The translations under genes were made by a program, and so were the position numbers. DNA of 64,000 nucleotides from Streptomyces sp. NBC_01306 (GTDB lineage Bacteria > Actinomycetota > Actinomycetes > Streptomycetales > Streptomycetaceae): the NCBI RefSeq assembly GCF_026340465.1, contig NZ_JAPEPC010000001.1, positions 2,607,501 through 2,671,500 of the forward strand, in the 5' to 3' direction. Below the pieces are notes generated by a model. It saw only the letters and a list, made by a program, of their open reading frames with translations, had not been told where the DNA came from and did not search any database. Below are positions 8,413 to 19,110 of this stretch, one piece after another (position 1 is the first letter of the stretch; each line of letters begins with the position of its first letter).

Positions 8413-8714
8413 CCACCGCCGAACGGCCACCGCCCATCACGGTCCGGTCCCGACCGGTTCGGGCCGACGCGGACGAGGCCAAGCAGGACCAGGCCACCGC
8501 ACGCCAAGCCGACGCAGACCAGGCCACCCCAGACCAAGCCACCCCAGACCAAGCCATCCCAGACCGAGCCACGTCAAACCAAGCCGACTCCGACCCGGCC
8601 GACACAGACCATGCCACCGCACACCAGGCCGGCACAGACCGGGCCGACTCCTACCGGGCTGCGCCCGAAGCAACCGAGAAGGAGCACTGGAACCACCATG
8701 CACCACGCCACTGA
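8409..8714 (+). CDS. Possible small repeat-encoded protein (QATPD repeats)
   Basis: A 101-residue frame opens at ATG 8409 in an ATGA overlap with the permease and ends at 8714, overlapping the dehydrogenase start by 17 bases. Residues about 17-82 are five-residue QATPD-like repeats; the rest has no recognisable domain. It may simply be a translated spacer that couples the dehydrogenase to the transporter genes. Being built on a 15-bp repeat it would stay open by default, so confidence is low. Confidence 0.3.
   Translation: MTTAERPPPITVRSRPVRADADEAKQDQATARQADADQATPDQATPDQAIPDRATSNQADSDPADTDHATAHQAGTDRADSYRAAPEATEKEHWNHHAPRH
8461..8655 (+). repeat. Thirteen contiguous 15-bp tandem repeats
   Basis: Thirteen 15-bp units in perfect register, consensus about AAGCCACCCCAGACC, fill most of the gap between the permease and the dehydrogenase. 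Copies at 8521-8565 are nearly identical; outer copies are diverged, consistent with expansion from the middle. Confidence 0.9.
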
Positions 8715-9726
8715 CAATCGGCCGGGCGTCCTGCTTGCGATGGCTCCGGGCATCGTGGAGCGCCTCTTCGCCGAGCGCCATCACGTCCGGCTCACCACCC
8801 TGGCGCGTACGGACAGCCGACTCGTCGCTCACGACCTGGCGAGACCCACGGCCGAGGTCGCCGCGGCTCTCGCCGGGGCTGAAGTCCTCTTCACCTGCTG
8901 GGGCGCGACCCCGCTCACCCCCCGGATCCTGGACTCCGCACCCCGGTTGCGCGCCGTCGTCCACGCGGCCGGCTCGGTCAAGCACCACATCACCGAGGCA
9001 TGCTGGGAGCGCGGCATCACCGTCGCTTCGGCCGCCGCGGCCAATGCGCTGCCCGTGGCCGAGTACACCCTGGCCACGATCCTGCTCGCCAACAAGCGTG
9101 TCCTGCAGTCCGCCTACCGGTACCGCGCGATGCGCGGCGACCACGACTGGCGGGACGAGCTGGACGGCGCGGGCAACTACCGGCGCACCGTCGGCATCAT
9201 CGGCGCCTCCCGGATCGGCCGACGGGTGATCGAACTGCTGCGCCCCTTCGATCTGCGGGTCCTGCTGTACGACCCGTACGTCGATGCGGCAGAAGCCGCC
9301 GCGCTCGGTGTGGAGCCGGTGCCGCTGGACGAACTGTGCGCCCACAGCGACATCGTCAGCGTGCACGCCCCGCAGCTTCCCGCCACCCGGCACATGATCG
9401 GGGCCCGCCAGCTGGCCGCGATGCCGGACGGGGCGACGCTGATCAACACGGCCCGCGGTTCGCTGATCGACGAGGACGCGCTGGTTCCGGAACTGGTGGG
9501 CGGGCGGCTGCACGCGGTGCTCGATGTGACGGAGCCTGAGACCCCGTACGCGGAGTCACCGCTCTACGACCTGCCGAACGTTCTGCTGACCCCGCACATC
9601 GCCGGGTCGCTCGGCGGCGAGCTGCACCGGATGGCGGACCAGGCTCTGGACGAGCTCGAACGGTACACGTCGGGGCAGGAGTTCGCGGATCCCGTACTTC
9701 CGTCGGACCTGACGCACTCGGCCTGA
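8698..9726 (+). CDS. D-isomer-specific 2-hydroxyacid dehydrogenase
   Basis: 342 residues from ATG 8698, with AAGGAG 13 bases upstream. The NAD domain shows VGIIGASRIGRRVIE (a G-x-S-x-x-G variant of the nucleotide loop), followed by YDPY with an Asp that favours NAD over NADP. Catalytic Arg (NTARGSLIDEDAL), Glu (TEPETPYAESPL) and His (LTPHIAGSLGGE) are all present. As the last gene of the transporter operon it probably oxidises or reduces a sugar-acid intermediate of the imported substrate; the specific reaction is unknown. It ends before a strong bidirectional terminator. Confidence 0.9.
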   Translation: MHHATDNRPGVLLAMAPGIVERLFAERHHVRLTTLARTDSRLVAHDLARPTAEVAAALAGAEVLFTCWGATPLTPRILDSAPRLRAVVHAAGSVKHHITEACWERGITVASAAAANALPVAEYTLATILLANKRVLQSAYRYRAMRGDHDWRDELDGAGNYRRTVGIIGASRIGRRVIELLRPFDLRVLLYDPYVDAAEAAALGVEPVPLDELCAHSDIVSVHAPQLPATRHMIGARQLAAMPDGATLINTARGSLIDEDALVPELVGGRLHAVLDVTEPETPYAESPLYDLPNVLLTPHIAGSLGGELHRMADQALDELERYTSGQEFADPVLPSDLTHSA

Positions 9727-9787
9727 CCGGACCCGGTCACGGCCCCCGGCACTGCCCCCGGCTCCCGCCCCCCCCCCCGTAAACACC

Positions 9788-9828
9788 GAGGCCCGGCACC
9801 CCTTCCAAGTGAAGGGGTGCCGGGCCTC
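9788..9828. terminator. Bidirectional terminator between the dehydrogenase and groEL
   Basis: Perfect 17-bp stem (GAGGCCCGGCACCCCTT at 9788-9804 and its complement at 9812-9828) with a 7-base loop, between convergent genes. Confidence 0.9.
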
Positions 9829-9848
9829 AAGCGTGCGTCGTGTCAGCC

Positions 9849-11480
<1,632 letters not shown>

Positions 11481-11597
11481 TCAGTCCTCTCAAAAACGAA
11501 CTGCGCCCCCAGTGCCCGTCACTCATTGTGCGAACACACTTGTGCGAACACAGAAGATGCGGGGCCAGGGGCGCAGATCAAGAAATACGTCGGTGAA

Positions 11598-11906
11598 TTA
11601 CTTCTCGACGATCGCGAGAACGTCGCGAGCCGAGAGGACGAGGTACTCCTCGCCGTTGTACTTCACCTCGGTGCCGCCGTACTTGCTGTACAGCACGACA
11701 TCGCCGGCCTTGACGTCAAGCGGAAGACGCTCGCCGTTCTCGAAGCGGCCCGGGCCCACGGCCAGGACGACGCCCTCCTGGGGCTTCTCCTTGGCGGTGT
11801 CCGGAATGACCAGGCCGGAGGCCGTGGTCTGCTCGGCGTCGAGCGGCTGGACCACAATGCGGTCCTCGAGCGGCTTAATGGCAACCTTGGAGCTGGTTGT
11901 CGACAC
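11598..11906 (-). CDS. groES: Co-chaperonin GroES
   Basis: 102 residues from GTG 11906, with GGGGGAG nine bases upstream; the frame is open far upstream but conserved sequence begins at [19 protein letters not shown]. Mobile-loop region [14 protein letters not shown] and the closing [13 protein letters not shown] are typical. It caps GroEL. First gene of the heat-shock groES-groEL unit. Confidence 0.97.
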   Translation of the reverse strand: MSTTSSKVAIKPLEDRIVVQPLDAEQTTASGLVIPDTAKEKPQEGVVLAVGPGRFENGERLPLDVKAGDVVLYSKYGGTEVKYNGEEYLVLSARDVLAIVEK

Positions 11907-12005
11907 GATCCGGTCTCCCCCTTCGGAGATCTCACGGGGTGAACTGTCTGAGTGGCGACCGGTTGGATCCGTCGTCGCGGGTGCCGGACCGGCCCGTCGC
12001 CATAT

Positions 12006-12032
12006 TTGGCACTCTCCCGTGGGGAGTGCCAG
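12006..12032. promoter_or_regulatory. CIRCE operator, promoter-proximal copy
   Basis: TTGGCACTC, 9-bp spacer, GAGTGCCAG; one end differs slightly from consensus TTAGCACTC-N9-GAGTGCTAA. Binding site of the heat-shock repressor HrcA. Confidence 0.9.
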
Positions 12033-12037
12033 AACTG

Positions 12038-12067
12038 AGACTAGGACGGCAGTTAGCACTCGGTCAA
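12038..12067 (-). promoter_or_regulatory. groES promoter
   Basis: On the minus strand TTGACC (12067-12062) and TAGTCT (12043-12038) with an 18-bp spacer. The -35 box lies inside one CIRCE and the other CIRCE begins just downstream of the -10 box, so HrcA binding would block it. Confidence 0.65.
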
Positions 12068-12079
12068 GCGGAGTGCCAA
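12053..12079. promoter_or_regulatory. CIRCE operator, overlapping the -35 box
   Basis: TTAGCACTC, 9-bp spacer, GAGTGCCAA; nearly perfect CIRCE consensus. Confidence 0.95.
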
Positions 12080-12230
12080 TCTGCCGGGCCATGTCGCCTT
12101 CCTCCCGCGCCTCCCCGCGTACCCGCCCCTCCCCGCCGCGTACCCGCCCCTCCCCCTCCAGGACGGACTGACGGACACAGCCGTAACCCGCAAGGGGGAG
12201 CGCTCGCAGCCGATCACCCACAATGGACAG

Positions 12231-13454
12231 GTGACCGATCTCGACGCCTTCACCGCGCTGTTCACCGATGAGGGCGCCGCCCTGCTCGCATCCCTGCGGG
12301 AGTACGACCCCGCACAGGAACTGGCCGTCGCCACCCGGTTGCGCCGCTCGTATCCCACCGAACTGGTATCCGCCGCCCTCGCCCAGGCTCGGCTGCGGCA
12401 GCGAGCGGTGCCGAAATTCGGCGCGGACGACGCGTACCGGATGTTCTTCACACCCAACGGCGTCGAGCAGTCCACCCGTAAATCCGTCGCTGATCACCGC
12501 GCCCGCCGCTTCGCCGAGCTGGGGGTACGCAGCGTCGCCGACCTGTGCTGCGGCGTCGGCGGGGACGCCCTGGCGCTTGCCCGCGCCGGGATCTCCGTAC
12601 TGGCGGTCGACCGCGATCCGCTGACAGCCGAAGTCGTACGGGCCAACGCCGACGCCCTCGGGCTGAGCAGCCTGATCGAGGTGCGGTGCGCGGATGTGGC
12701 GGAGGTCGGCACGGACCCGTACGACGCGGTCTTCGTCGACCCGGCACGACGTGGCGGTCGCGGCCGGATCTTCAACCCCGAGGCGTACTCACCGCCACTG
12801 TCCTGGGCTACCGGTGCGGTGGCCGACCGCCCGGAGTCCGGCCCGGCACCCCGGGGAGCAGCGGGAGCAGCGGGAGCCATCAAGATCGCTCCGGGTATCC
12901 CGCACGAGATGATCCCCGGCAGCGCCGAGGCCGAGTGGATCTCCGACGGCGGTGACGTCAAGGAAGCGGTGCTCTGGTTCGGCACGGATCCGGGGCTGCG
13001 CCGCGCCACACTGCTCCCTTCCGGGGCCACCCTCACGGGCCGCGGACTCCCCGACCCCGCGGTCCGCACACTGGGCCGGTATCTGTACGAACCGGACGGC
13101 GCCGTCATCCGCGCCCATCTCGTCGCCGAGGTCGCCGAGGAACTCGGCGGCGGGCTGATCGACGAGACCATCGCCTACGTCACGGCGGACGAGCTGCGCC
13201 CCACCCCGTATGCGACGGCCTACGAGATCACGGACGAACTCCCCTTCGGCCTGAAAAAGCTGAAGGCCCTGCTGCGCGAGCGGGAGGTCGGCAACCTCAC
13301 CGTCAAGAAGCGCGGCTCGGCAGTCGAGCCGGAAGAGGTACGACGCAGGGTCAAGCCGCAGGGGCCGAACGCGGCCACCGTGATCCTCACCCGCGTCGCA
13401 GGCACGCCGACGATGCTGATCGGACAGCCCGCGGGCCCCCTTTCGAGCCCGTGA
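12231..13454 (+). CDS. Class I SAM-dependent methyltransferase with THUMP-like domain
   Basis: 407 residues from GTG 12231 (weak ribosome site). The SAM loop is [16 protein letters not shown] around residues 102-117, followed by an acidic VLAVDRDP turn; VFVDPARR fits the catalytic-loop region. The C-terminal part ([21 protein letters not shown]) matches the THUMP-like domain of actinobacterial methyltransferases presumed to act on RNA. Exact target unknown. An alanine/glycine-rich insert ([11 protein letters not shown]) interrupts the catalytic domain. Divergent from groES. Confidence 0.85.
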   Translation: MTDLDAFTALFTDEGAALLASLREYDPAQELAVATRLRRSYPTELVSAALAQARLRQRAVPKFGADDAYRMFFTPNGVEQSTRKSVADHRARRFAELGVRSVADLCCGVGGDALALARAGISVLAVDRDPLTAEVVRANADALGLSSLIEVRCADVAEVGTDPYDAVFVDPARRGGRGRIFNPEAYSPPLSWATGAVADRPESGPAPRGAAGAAGAIKIAPGIPHEMIPGSAEAEWISDGGDVKEAVLWFGTDPGLRRATLLPSGATLTGRGLPDPAVRTLGRYLYEPDGAVIRAHLVAEVAEELGGGLIDETIAYVTADELRPTPYATAYEITDELPFGLKKLKALLREREVGNLTVKKRGSAVEPEEVRRRVKPQGPNAATVILTRVAGTPTMLIGQPAGPLSSP

Positions 13455-13610
13455 CTTCGAGCCCGTGACTTCGAGCAGCCCATGACTTCGAACGCCTGAC
13501 GAAGCCCGGCCCTGCTGTTGCGTACCTCTTTCCTCGCCCTCTTTCCTCGCCCTCTTCCATCTTCCCTGGCCCCCGCTTCCCTGCTCCCGCCGCTTCCCTG
13601 GTCCTGTCCG

Positions 13611-13976
13611 TCAGGCCAGGTCCGTCAGCTCGTCCGCGTACACCTGGGACAGCGGCTGCGGTCCCACGTACTGCTGGCAGTTGCAGACCCCGGGCTCGAA
13701 GCTCAGCGGCTTCTTGTTCTCGTCCCAGGATGTCGGCACCTCGACGGTCTCGTGGCACTTGCCCTGCCGGTCGTGCTTGGCGAGGTGATGCGTGCAGCCG
13801 CAGACCGGCTCGGGCGGTTTCTGCGCCGCCTCGATCTCCCTGCGCTCCCGTTCGGCCGTCTCCAGCCGCTCCATCCGGCGCTCATGGCGCGTGCGCAGCG
13901 CGGTGCGGCCCGTATCGGCGACCCAGCCGAAGCCGCCGACCATGAAGAAGATGAATACCCACCAGAACCAGCTCAC
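13611..13976 (-). CDS. Small membrane protein with a Cys/His-rich tail, function unknown
   Basis: 121 residues from GTG 13976. Residues 2-20 are one hydrophobic Trp/Phe-rich helix, residues 25-50 a charged coiled-coil-like stretch (RHERRMERLETAERERREI), and the rest holds CGC at 59-61, HHxxxH at 64-68, C74 and CNC at 98-100. The Cys and His spacing suggests a metal site, but no family was recognised. Convergent with the methyltransferase. Confidence 0.75.
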   Translation of the reverse strand: MSWFWWVFIFFMVGGFGWVADTGRTALRTRHERRMERLETAERERREIEAAQKPPEPVCGCTHHLAKHDRQGKCHETVEVPTSWDENKKPLSFEPGVCNCQQYVGPQPLSQVYADELTDLA

Positions 13977-14148
13977 TTGCGGCCCCTTCCCCCTGGCCCG
14001 TGCGTCCTGGTTTTCAAGGTTACGCGTACGTACGGACACCGCGTGCCGTATGGCCGGAGGATAATCCTGGCCCGGATTGCTGGGGGGGGGAGGTGTGGGC
14101 TGAGGAGGTGTGGGCTGAGCGGGTCGGCGTGGGCTGAGGGAGCCCGGA

Positions 14149-14200
14149 CTGGGTGGCCGGGCTGGGTGATCGGGCTGGGTGATCGGGCTGGGTGATCGGC
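14149..14200. repeat. Four 13-bp tandem repeats
   Basis: CTGGGTGATCGGG is repeated three times (last copy one base off) after a diverged first copy, in the 288-bp gap before the TAP-like peptidase. The gap also holds a run of G near 14081-14090; no clear promoter was seen. Confidence 0.8.
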
Positions 14201-14264
14201 CTGCCGTCCCCCGTACGGACCTTGCGCCGGGCGGGATCCGACGGACCGTCAGAGACTGATCAAC

Positions 14265-15989
14265 ATGACGCCTCGTAAGCCGTCGCGCCCGTCGGCGCGT
14301 TTGTCGCTCCGTTCGTCCCGCTCGTCCCTCCCCGTGGCGTTCCGTACGCCGCCCGGTACATCCCCCGGTGAGCCGTCCCGTAAGACATGGGCCGGCGTAC
14401 CCCGTAAAGCCGTCGGCCGTGCCGTGGGATGCGCCGCTGCCGCTTCTCTGCTGCTCGGCGGGCCCGCGTTCGCCACCGCCCCGGCCCCGCCCGCCGTCAC
14501 TCCGCCGGCAGCCGCCGGCGCGGGCGCCGGCGCGGGCGCGGGCGCGGCACCACCGGCTCAGGAACGGCCGACGTGGACCAGGTGTCCCGCGCCCTCCCAG
14601 GCGCAGGGCGGCGGCAAGGCCCCCGGCACCGGCTGGACCTGCGCCACTCTGAACGTCCCCCTCGACTACACCAAGCCCGGAGGGAAGACGATTCCGCTGG
14701 CGCTGATCCGGCATCGCGCGACGGGTCCCGGCAAACGCATCGGCTCGCTGGTCTACAACTTCGGCGGTCCCGGTGGCTCGGGCGTCGACACGCTGCCTGC
14801 CTTCACGCCGACGTTCGCGAAGCTCAACACCCGCTATGACCTGGTGAGTTTCGATCCGCGCGGAGTCGGCAACAGTGCACCCGTCAACTGCCTCACCGGC
14901 CCGGAGACCGATGCGCTCAACGCCGTCGACTCCACCCCGGACACCCCCACCGAGGTCCGGCGGTGGATGGACGCGACCCATGACTTCGCGGCGCAGTGCG
15001 AGAAGAAGTCCGGCCCCCTCCTGCCGTATCTGACGACCACCAATGTGGCCAGGGACCTGGACCGGATCCGCGCGGCGGTGGGCGACAGGAAGCTGAACTA
15101 CTACGGCTTCTCGTACGGTACGGAGCTCGGCGCGACCTACGCCCACATCTTCCCGCAGAAGGTCGGCCGTGCGGTGCTCGACGGCGTCATGCACCCCGAC
15201 AAGGACTTCACACAGGGGGCCTTCTACCAGCTGAAGGGCTTTCAGCTGGCCCTGGACCACTTCGCGCGCTCGTGCGTCGCAGCCACGTACCTCTGTCCGC
15301 TGCACCGCTCCACTCCCGAAGGGGTCGAGAAGGTGCTGACCAGCCTCGTGGCCGGTCTGGAGAAACACCCCGCGGCGGCAGCGGGGGGCCGCACCCTCAA
15401 CGACTCGCTCGCCCTGACAGCGATCGAAGGTGCGCTGTACTCGCCGGATTCCGGCTGGCCGCGGATGGCGAACGCGGTCGCCGTGTACCTCCGTACGCAC
15501 AACCCCGCGGCACTGCTCACGATGGCCGACAGCATGACGGGCCGCGATGCCAAGGGGCACTACTCGAACAGCAACAACGTCTTCTCGGCGACCAGTTGCG
15601 CCGACTCCGGCGTACCGGTGCAGAAGGCCGAGATCGAGCGCCGGCTCCCCGCTTACCGCAAGGCGTCGCCGCTGTTCGGCGCGCAGTTCGCGTGGGCACT
15701 GAACCAGTGCACGTACTGGCCCGTCAAGGGGGCCATGAAGCATATGGAGGTCAGCGCGAAGGGAGCCCCGCCCATTCTGGTCATCGGCAATACGGGCGAC
15801 CCCGCCACCCCGTACGGCGGGGCGAAGGCGATGGCGCGGCGGCTCGGGAAGGGGGTCGGGGTACTGGTCACCTGGAATGGCGGCGAGGGGCACTGCTCTT
15901 ACGGGAACGGCAGCGCGTGCATCGACGGCACGGCGAACGCGTATCTGCTGGACGGGAAGGTACCGGCGTACGGGACCAGCTGTTCCTGA
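14265..15989 (+). CDS. Secreted TAP-like alpha/beta-hydrolase peptidase
   Basis: 574 residues from ATG 14265; the start is uncertain because the first 40 residues are Ser/Arg/Pro-rich. A signal peptide follows (VGCAAAASLLLGGPAFATA). The hydrolase domain shows the nucleophile elbow GFSYGTELG, a C-terminal Asp in NTGDPATP and the catalytic His in GEGHCSYGNGSACID, the layout of Streptomyces tripeptidyl-aminopeptidase-like and SlpD/SlpE-like proteins. Predicted to release short peptides outside the cell. It stands alone, followed by a poly-G run and a convergent gene. Confidence 0.88.
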   Translation: MTPRKPSRPSARLSLRSSRSSLPVAFRTPPGTSPGEPSRKTWAGVPRKAVGRAVGCAAAASLLLGGPAFATAPAPPAVTPPAAAGAGAGAGAGAAPPAQERPTWTRCPAPSQAQGGGKAPGTGWTCATLNVPLDYTKPGGKTIPLALIRHRATGPGKRIGSLVYNFGGPGGSGVDTLPAFTPTFAKLNTRYDLVSFDPRGVGNSAPVNCLTGPETDALNAVDSTPDTPTEVRRWMDATHDFAAQCEKKSGPLLPYLTTTNVARDLDRIRAAVGDRKLNYYGFSYGTELGATYAHIFPQKVGRAVLDGVMHPDKDFTQGAFYQLKGFQLALDHFARSCVAATYLCPLHRSTPEGVEKVLTSLVAGLEKHPAAAAGGRTLNDSLALTAIEGALYSPDSGWPRMANAVAVYLRTHNPAALLTMADSMTGRDAKGHYSNSNNVFSATSCADSGVPVQKAEIERRLPAYRKASPLFGAQFAWALNQCTYWPVKGAMKHMEVSAKGAPPILVIGNTGDPATPYGGAKAMARRLGKGVGVLVTWNGGEGHCSYGNGSACIDGTANAYLLDGKVPAYGTSCS

Positions 15990-16129
15990 CCGGTGATCCC
16001 GGGGGGGGGGACAGAGTTGTGGGGCAGCCAGGCACGGGGGGCGGTGCTCGGGGTTCCAGGGATCAGCCGCGCTCCGAACTGCAGCTGCTGTCGCTCCTTG
16101 CCGTAGCTGTCACGCCCTCGATGTAACTG

Positions 16130-16843
16130 TCACCCCTCCAGCAGCTCCGCCGCGAGACGTTTGACCTGGTCGGCGAGGGGGCGCTGAGCGGGCTCGTGCT
16201 CGGCGGCGGCGTTTGCGAGCCGTACGACGTCCGCACGCCACCGACCGCTCGCCGACCCGCCGGCGCCGATCCGGCGCAGGCCGCGCTCCAGCAGCCCCAC
16301 TGCCACCTCCGGCTGCCCGCGCAGCACCGCCTTGACGACAGCCACAGCATTGGCGAGTGCACTGGCCGCGAGAGACCACTCGGGATCCCCCACCGCCTCG
16401 GGGCCGCCGTCCTCCTGCGCCCGGCCCCCGCCGAGGCCCGCACCCACCGGACCGGACGGGCCGGCCGACCCGTCGGAAACTGCCAGGATCTCCAGATCCA
16501 GCCGCCAAAACAGCGGCATATCCCGGAAGGCGAGGAACAACAGCTTCCGACTGCATGGACGTTGAGAATCTCGTTGAGAATCCGGATCGCTTCGCAGCGA
16601 GACAACCGCTCGCACCGCACCCAGGCAGGGCCCGACGGCAGCCACACAGGCCTCGAACTGCGCATCGGGCACAGTCCAGGCAAGATCGATGTCGCTGTAC
16701 GGATCCGCAGTGCCCCGGGCAAGCGAACCACGCAGCGCGGTTACCGATCCGGGGCACTGCGCCGCGAGCGCGTCCCGCAGTTCCTGAGCGAAGACGGCCC
16801 GACGGGCGGGGTCGAGGTCCATGGCGGGCGGGGTGGGGGACAT
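16130..16843 (-). CDS. Nucleotidyltransferase-fold protein
   Basis: 237 residues. GSLARGTADPYSDIDL near residues 39-54 is the metal-binding motif of the DNA-polymerase-beta-like nucleotidyltransferase superfamily (GS...SDxD). The C-terminal half is helical and resembles the substrate-side domain of aminoglycoside or minimal nucleotidyltransferases. Substrate unknown; not evidently part of a toxin-antitoxin pair, since no HEPN partner was seen beside it. Confidence 0.78.
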   Translation of the reverse strand: MSPTPPAMDLDPARRAVFAQELRDALAAQCPGSVTALRGSLARGTADPYSDIDLAWTVPDAQFEACVAAVGPCLGAVRAVVSLRSDPDSQRDSQRPCSRKLLFLAFRDMPLFWRLDLEILAVSDGSAGPSGPVGAGLGGGRAQEDGGPEAVGDPEWSLAASALANAVAVVKAVLRGQPEVAVGLLERGLRRIGAGGSASGRWRADVVRLANAAAEHEPAQRPLADQVKRLAAELLEG

Positions 16844-17235
16844 GGCGCCACAGCGTAAGGCAGGCCGGGACAGACCGGACCCTCTCCCGTGGACGCTACG
16901 GGAGAACTCGCTACCTCACCGGTCCTGCGAAATCCGTACCGCGCCCGCCCGCATCCGAACCGGTAGCTGCTCCAGCACCCTTGTCTGCTCCAGGTTCCGT
17001 GGCACACGTAAGCGCACTGTTCCTGCCGGGCGGTTGACGGTGATCAGGATGAGCGAGATCGAGGCCAAGTCCGCTGCAGGGCAAAGATGTTGAGTTCCAT
17101 GTTCCGGATCTGCCATTCATACGAGTGAAACTGCATCACGACCTGGCGTTACTACGGAGAGTGAGCAACGATAGGGGTGTGACTCGCCGGGGAGATGGCG
17201 AGCAAGAGTTGAGGCCAATCACGGGGGTGTGGGCC
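16844..17235. other. Divergent intergenic region, 392 bp
   Basis: Lies between the nucleotidyltransferase and HNH genes. TTGACG at 17034-17039 could be a plus-strand -35 box but no convincing -10 follows at normal spacing. No stable hairpin or small gene was identified. Confidence 0.5.
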
Positions 17236-18966
17236 ATGACGATCCAGACTGATCAGACGAACCGAACGGCAGCGGCCAGCCAGGCAGCGCAGTCCAGCCG
17301 GGCAATCCAGTCCATCCAGGCAGCCCGGATCAGCACCGACCGGTCGGCGTACGTAACCCGGACCGCAACCCAGACCGCTGTGCTGGACAGAAATGAGCCT
17401 GAGCCACGGGCTTCGTCCAGCCCGTCCGGCCCGCCTGGCGCGCCGGAGGGGGCGGGCGGGCTGGACGGGCTGGACAAAGACTTCCAACACCAGTTGCCCG
17501 GTGCATCCGCAGTCCCCGATCCACCAGCTCCTTCGGGCCCCTCAGGCCCCTCAGGCCCCTCAGGCCCCTCAGGTTCTTCAACTCCAGCAGCTCCAGCAGC
17601 TCCAGCAGCTCCAGCAGCCCAACCGAACACAGCCGGCCCTCAGACACCGGACGACTGGGCTGCCCACCTACGGGAGGCAGCTCCCTCAGCCCAGACTGCT
17701 GCGCTCCTCGGAGCCCTGGAGTCAAAGAAGCTGTCGCCGCGCGGACGTATCGACGCTCTGGCCGTACTGGAGCGCCACGCAGCATGGTTCGCTGCCCGGC
17801 AAGTGCATCTACTGGCGGACATCGCCGCACATGCCGAGTCAGCACCGCCCTCCAGCGAACACGATATCGACACCCAGCTCCTGAACAACGGGGACTACGC
17901 GACCGAAGAGGTGGCCTGTGCCCTGCGCATCAGCAACGCGACCGCCACCGAGCGGCTTCAGATCGCCAAGGAACTGGCCGGCCACTACGCCAACACGCTC
18001 GGCCTGCTCGAAGGCGGAGAGATCTGCTACATGCAGGCCAGGAATCTGGCCAACGCCTGCCGGGTCCTCGAACCGAAGGCAGCCGCCCGAGTCGAGACCG
18101 CCATGGCGACGAGGATGCCCACCCAAGCAACTGGCCAGAGCTCCCGAGCGCTGCGCCGCCAGGTAATCAAGGCGGACCCGGAGGGCTACCAGCGTCGGCT
18201 GGAACTGCGGACGAAAGAGCGGGAGATCGTCCGTTATCCACAGGACGACGGCATGATCACCTGGGGTGCCACGGTGCCGGCAGACCTCGGCGCCCGTTTC
18301 GATCAAGCAGTCGACGCCCATGCCACGACCCTCGTCGTGGACGGCCGCACCCTCAGCCAGCGCCGAGTGGATGCTCTGGCCGATCTCATCCTCAACCGAC
18401 CTGCCCTGCCGAGCGGTTCCTCCGCTTCTGCGGAATCCGAGGCACCCCAAGGCCTCTCTCGGCGACCCACCACCGCACTCGTGCACGTGACCGTGCCCCT
18501 CGACGTACTGATCGGCGTGAGCGAGGATCCGGCAGAGCTGAAGGGTTACGGCCCCATCACCGCCACGCAGGCCCGCACCATCGCCTACGCCGAGGGCACG
18601 ATCTGGCGTCGCTTGATCACCCACCCCAAAACAGGCCTGCTCATCAAGACCGACCCCGCCACCTACCGCCCCACCGCCGAAGCCGAACGACATGTCATCG
18701 CCCGGGACCAGCAGTGCGCCTTCCCTTCCTGCCGCATGCCCGCACAGCGATGCGATCTCGACCACGTCAAGGAGTTCGATCACGACCATCCCGAGTCCGG
18801 CGGGAAGACAGTCCCGGAGAATCTCATCCCGATCTGCCGTCGCCACCACCTGATGAAGCACCGCGGTAACTGGACGGTCACGCGTGACGCAGTCACCGGA
18901 ATCACCACCTGGGTCAGTCCGACCGGCCACATCTACCTCAATACGCCGCGTAACTACGCGGAATAG
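17236..18966 (+). CDS. DUF222 / HNH endonuclease-domain protein
   Basis: 576 residues from ATG 17236 (GTG 17178 is an alternative). Residues 1-150 are low complexity (Gln/Ala, then Ser-Gly-Pro and Ala-Pro-Ala repeats). Residues about 150-400 match the helical DUF222 domain of the actinobacterial 13E12-type family. A C-terminal HNH nuclease follows: QCAFPSCRMPAQRCDLDH, then PENLIPICRRHHLMKH with paired Cys and His metal ligands and the catalytic HH. Such genes are multicopy and poorly understood, possibly selfish or defensive DNA-cutting elements. No flanking repeats or integrase were seen. Confidence 0.88.
   Translation: MTIQTDQTNRTAAASQAAQSSRAIQSIQAARISTDRSAYVTRTATQTAVLDRNEPEPRASSSPSGPPGAPEGAGGLDGLDKDFQHQLPGASAVPDPPAPSGPSGPSGPSGPSGSSTPAAPAAPAAPAAQPNTAGPQTPDDWAAHLREAAPSAQTAALLGALESKKLSPRGRIDALAVLERHAAWFAARQVHLLADIAAHAESAPPSSEHDIDTQLLNNGDYATEEVACALRISNATATERLQIAKELAGHYANTLGLLEGGEICYMQARNLANACRVLEPKAAARVETAMATRMPTQATGQSSRALRRQVIKADPEGYQRRLELRTKEREIVRYPQDDGMITWGATVPADLGARFDQAVDAHATTLVVDGRTLSQRRVDALADLILNRPALPSGSSASAESEAPQGLSRRPTTALVHVTVPLDVLIGVSEDPAELKGYGPITATQARTIAYAEGTIWRRLITHPKTGLLIKTDPATYRPTAEAERHVIARDQQCAFPSCRMPAQRCDLDHVKEFDHDHPESGGKTVPENLIPICRRHHLMKHRGNWTVTRDAVTGITTWVSPTGHIYLNTPRNYAE
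17536..17617 (+). repeat. Two adjacent 9-bp repeat tracts in the HNH gene
   Basis: Four copies of GGCCCCTCA (17536-17571, encoding Gly-Pro-Ser) and four of CTCCAGCAG (17582-17617, encoding an Ala-Pro-Ala tract) form the linker before DUF222. Confidence 0.85.
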
Positions 18967-19110
18967 CAGAGGCGATGGGCACCCTCCACGACTAGCTACC
19001 GATCCAGGTTGAGTACAGGCAACGGCGTTGTAGTCAGGCGCGAAGACCAGGAGGCAACGTGTACGTGGACGATCCAGGAAACAAAGCCACAGCCCCAGCC
19101 CTCGGCCGGC

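Noticed and set aside
8461..8655. CRISPR-like array
   Set aside because: The 15-bp units are contiguous with no spacers and no cas genes are nearby.
16001..16010. Poly-G run as a functional element
   Set aside because: Similar G or C runs near 9767 and 14081 suggest slippage or sequencing uncertainty; no function can be supported.
16130..16843. MNT/HEPN toxin-antitoxin pair
   Set aside because: The nucleotidyltransferase has no adjacent HEPN partner and is longer than typical MNT antitoxins.
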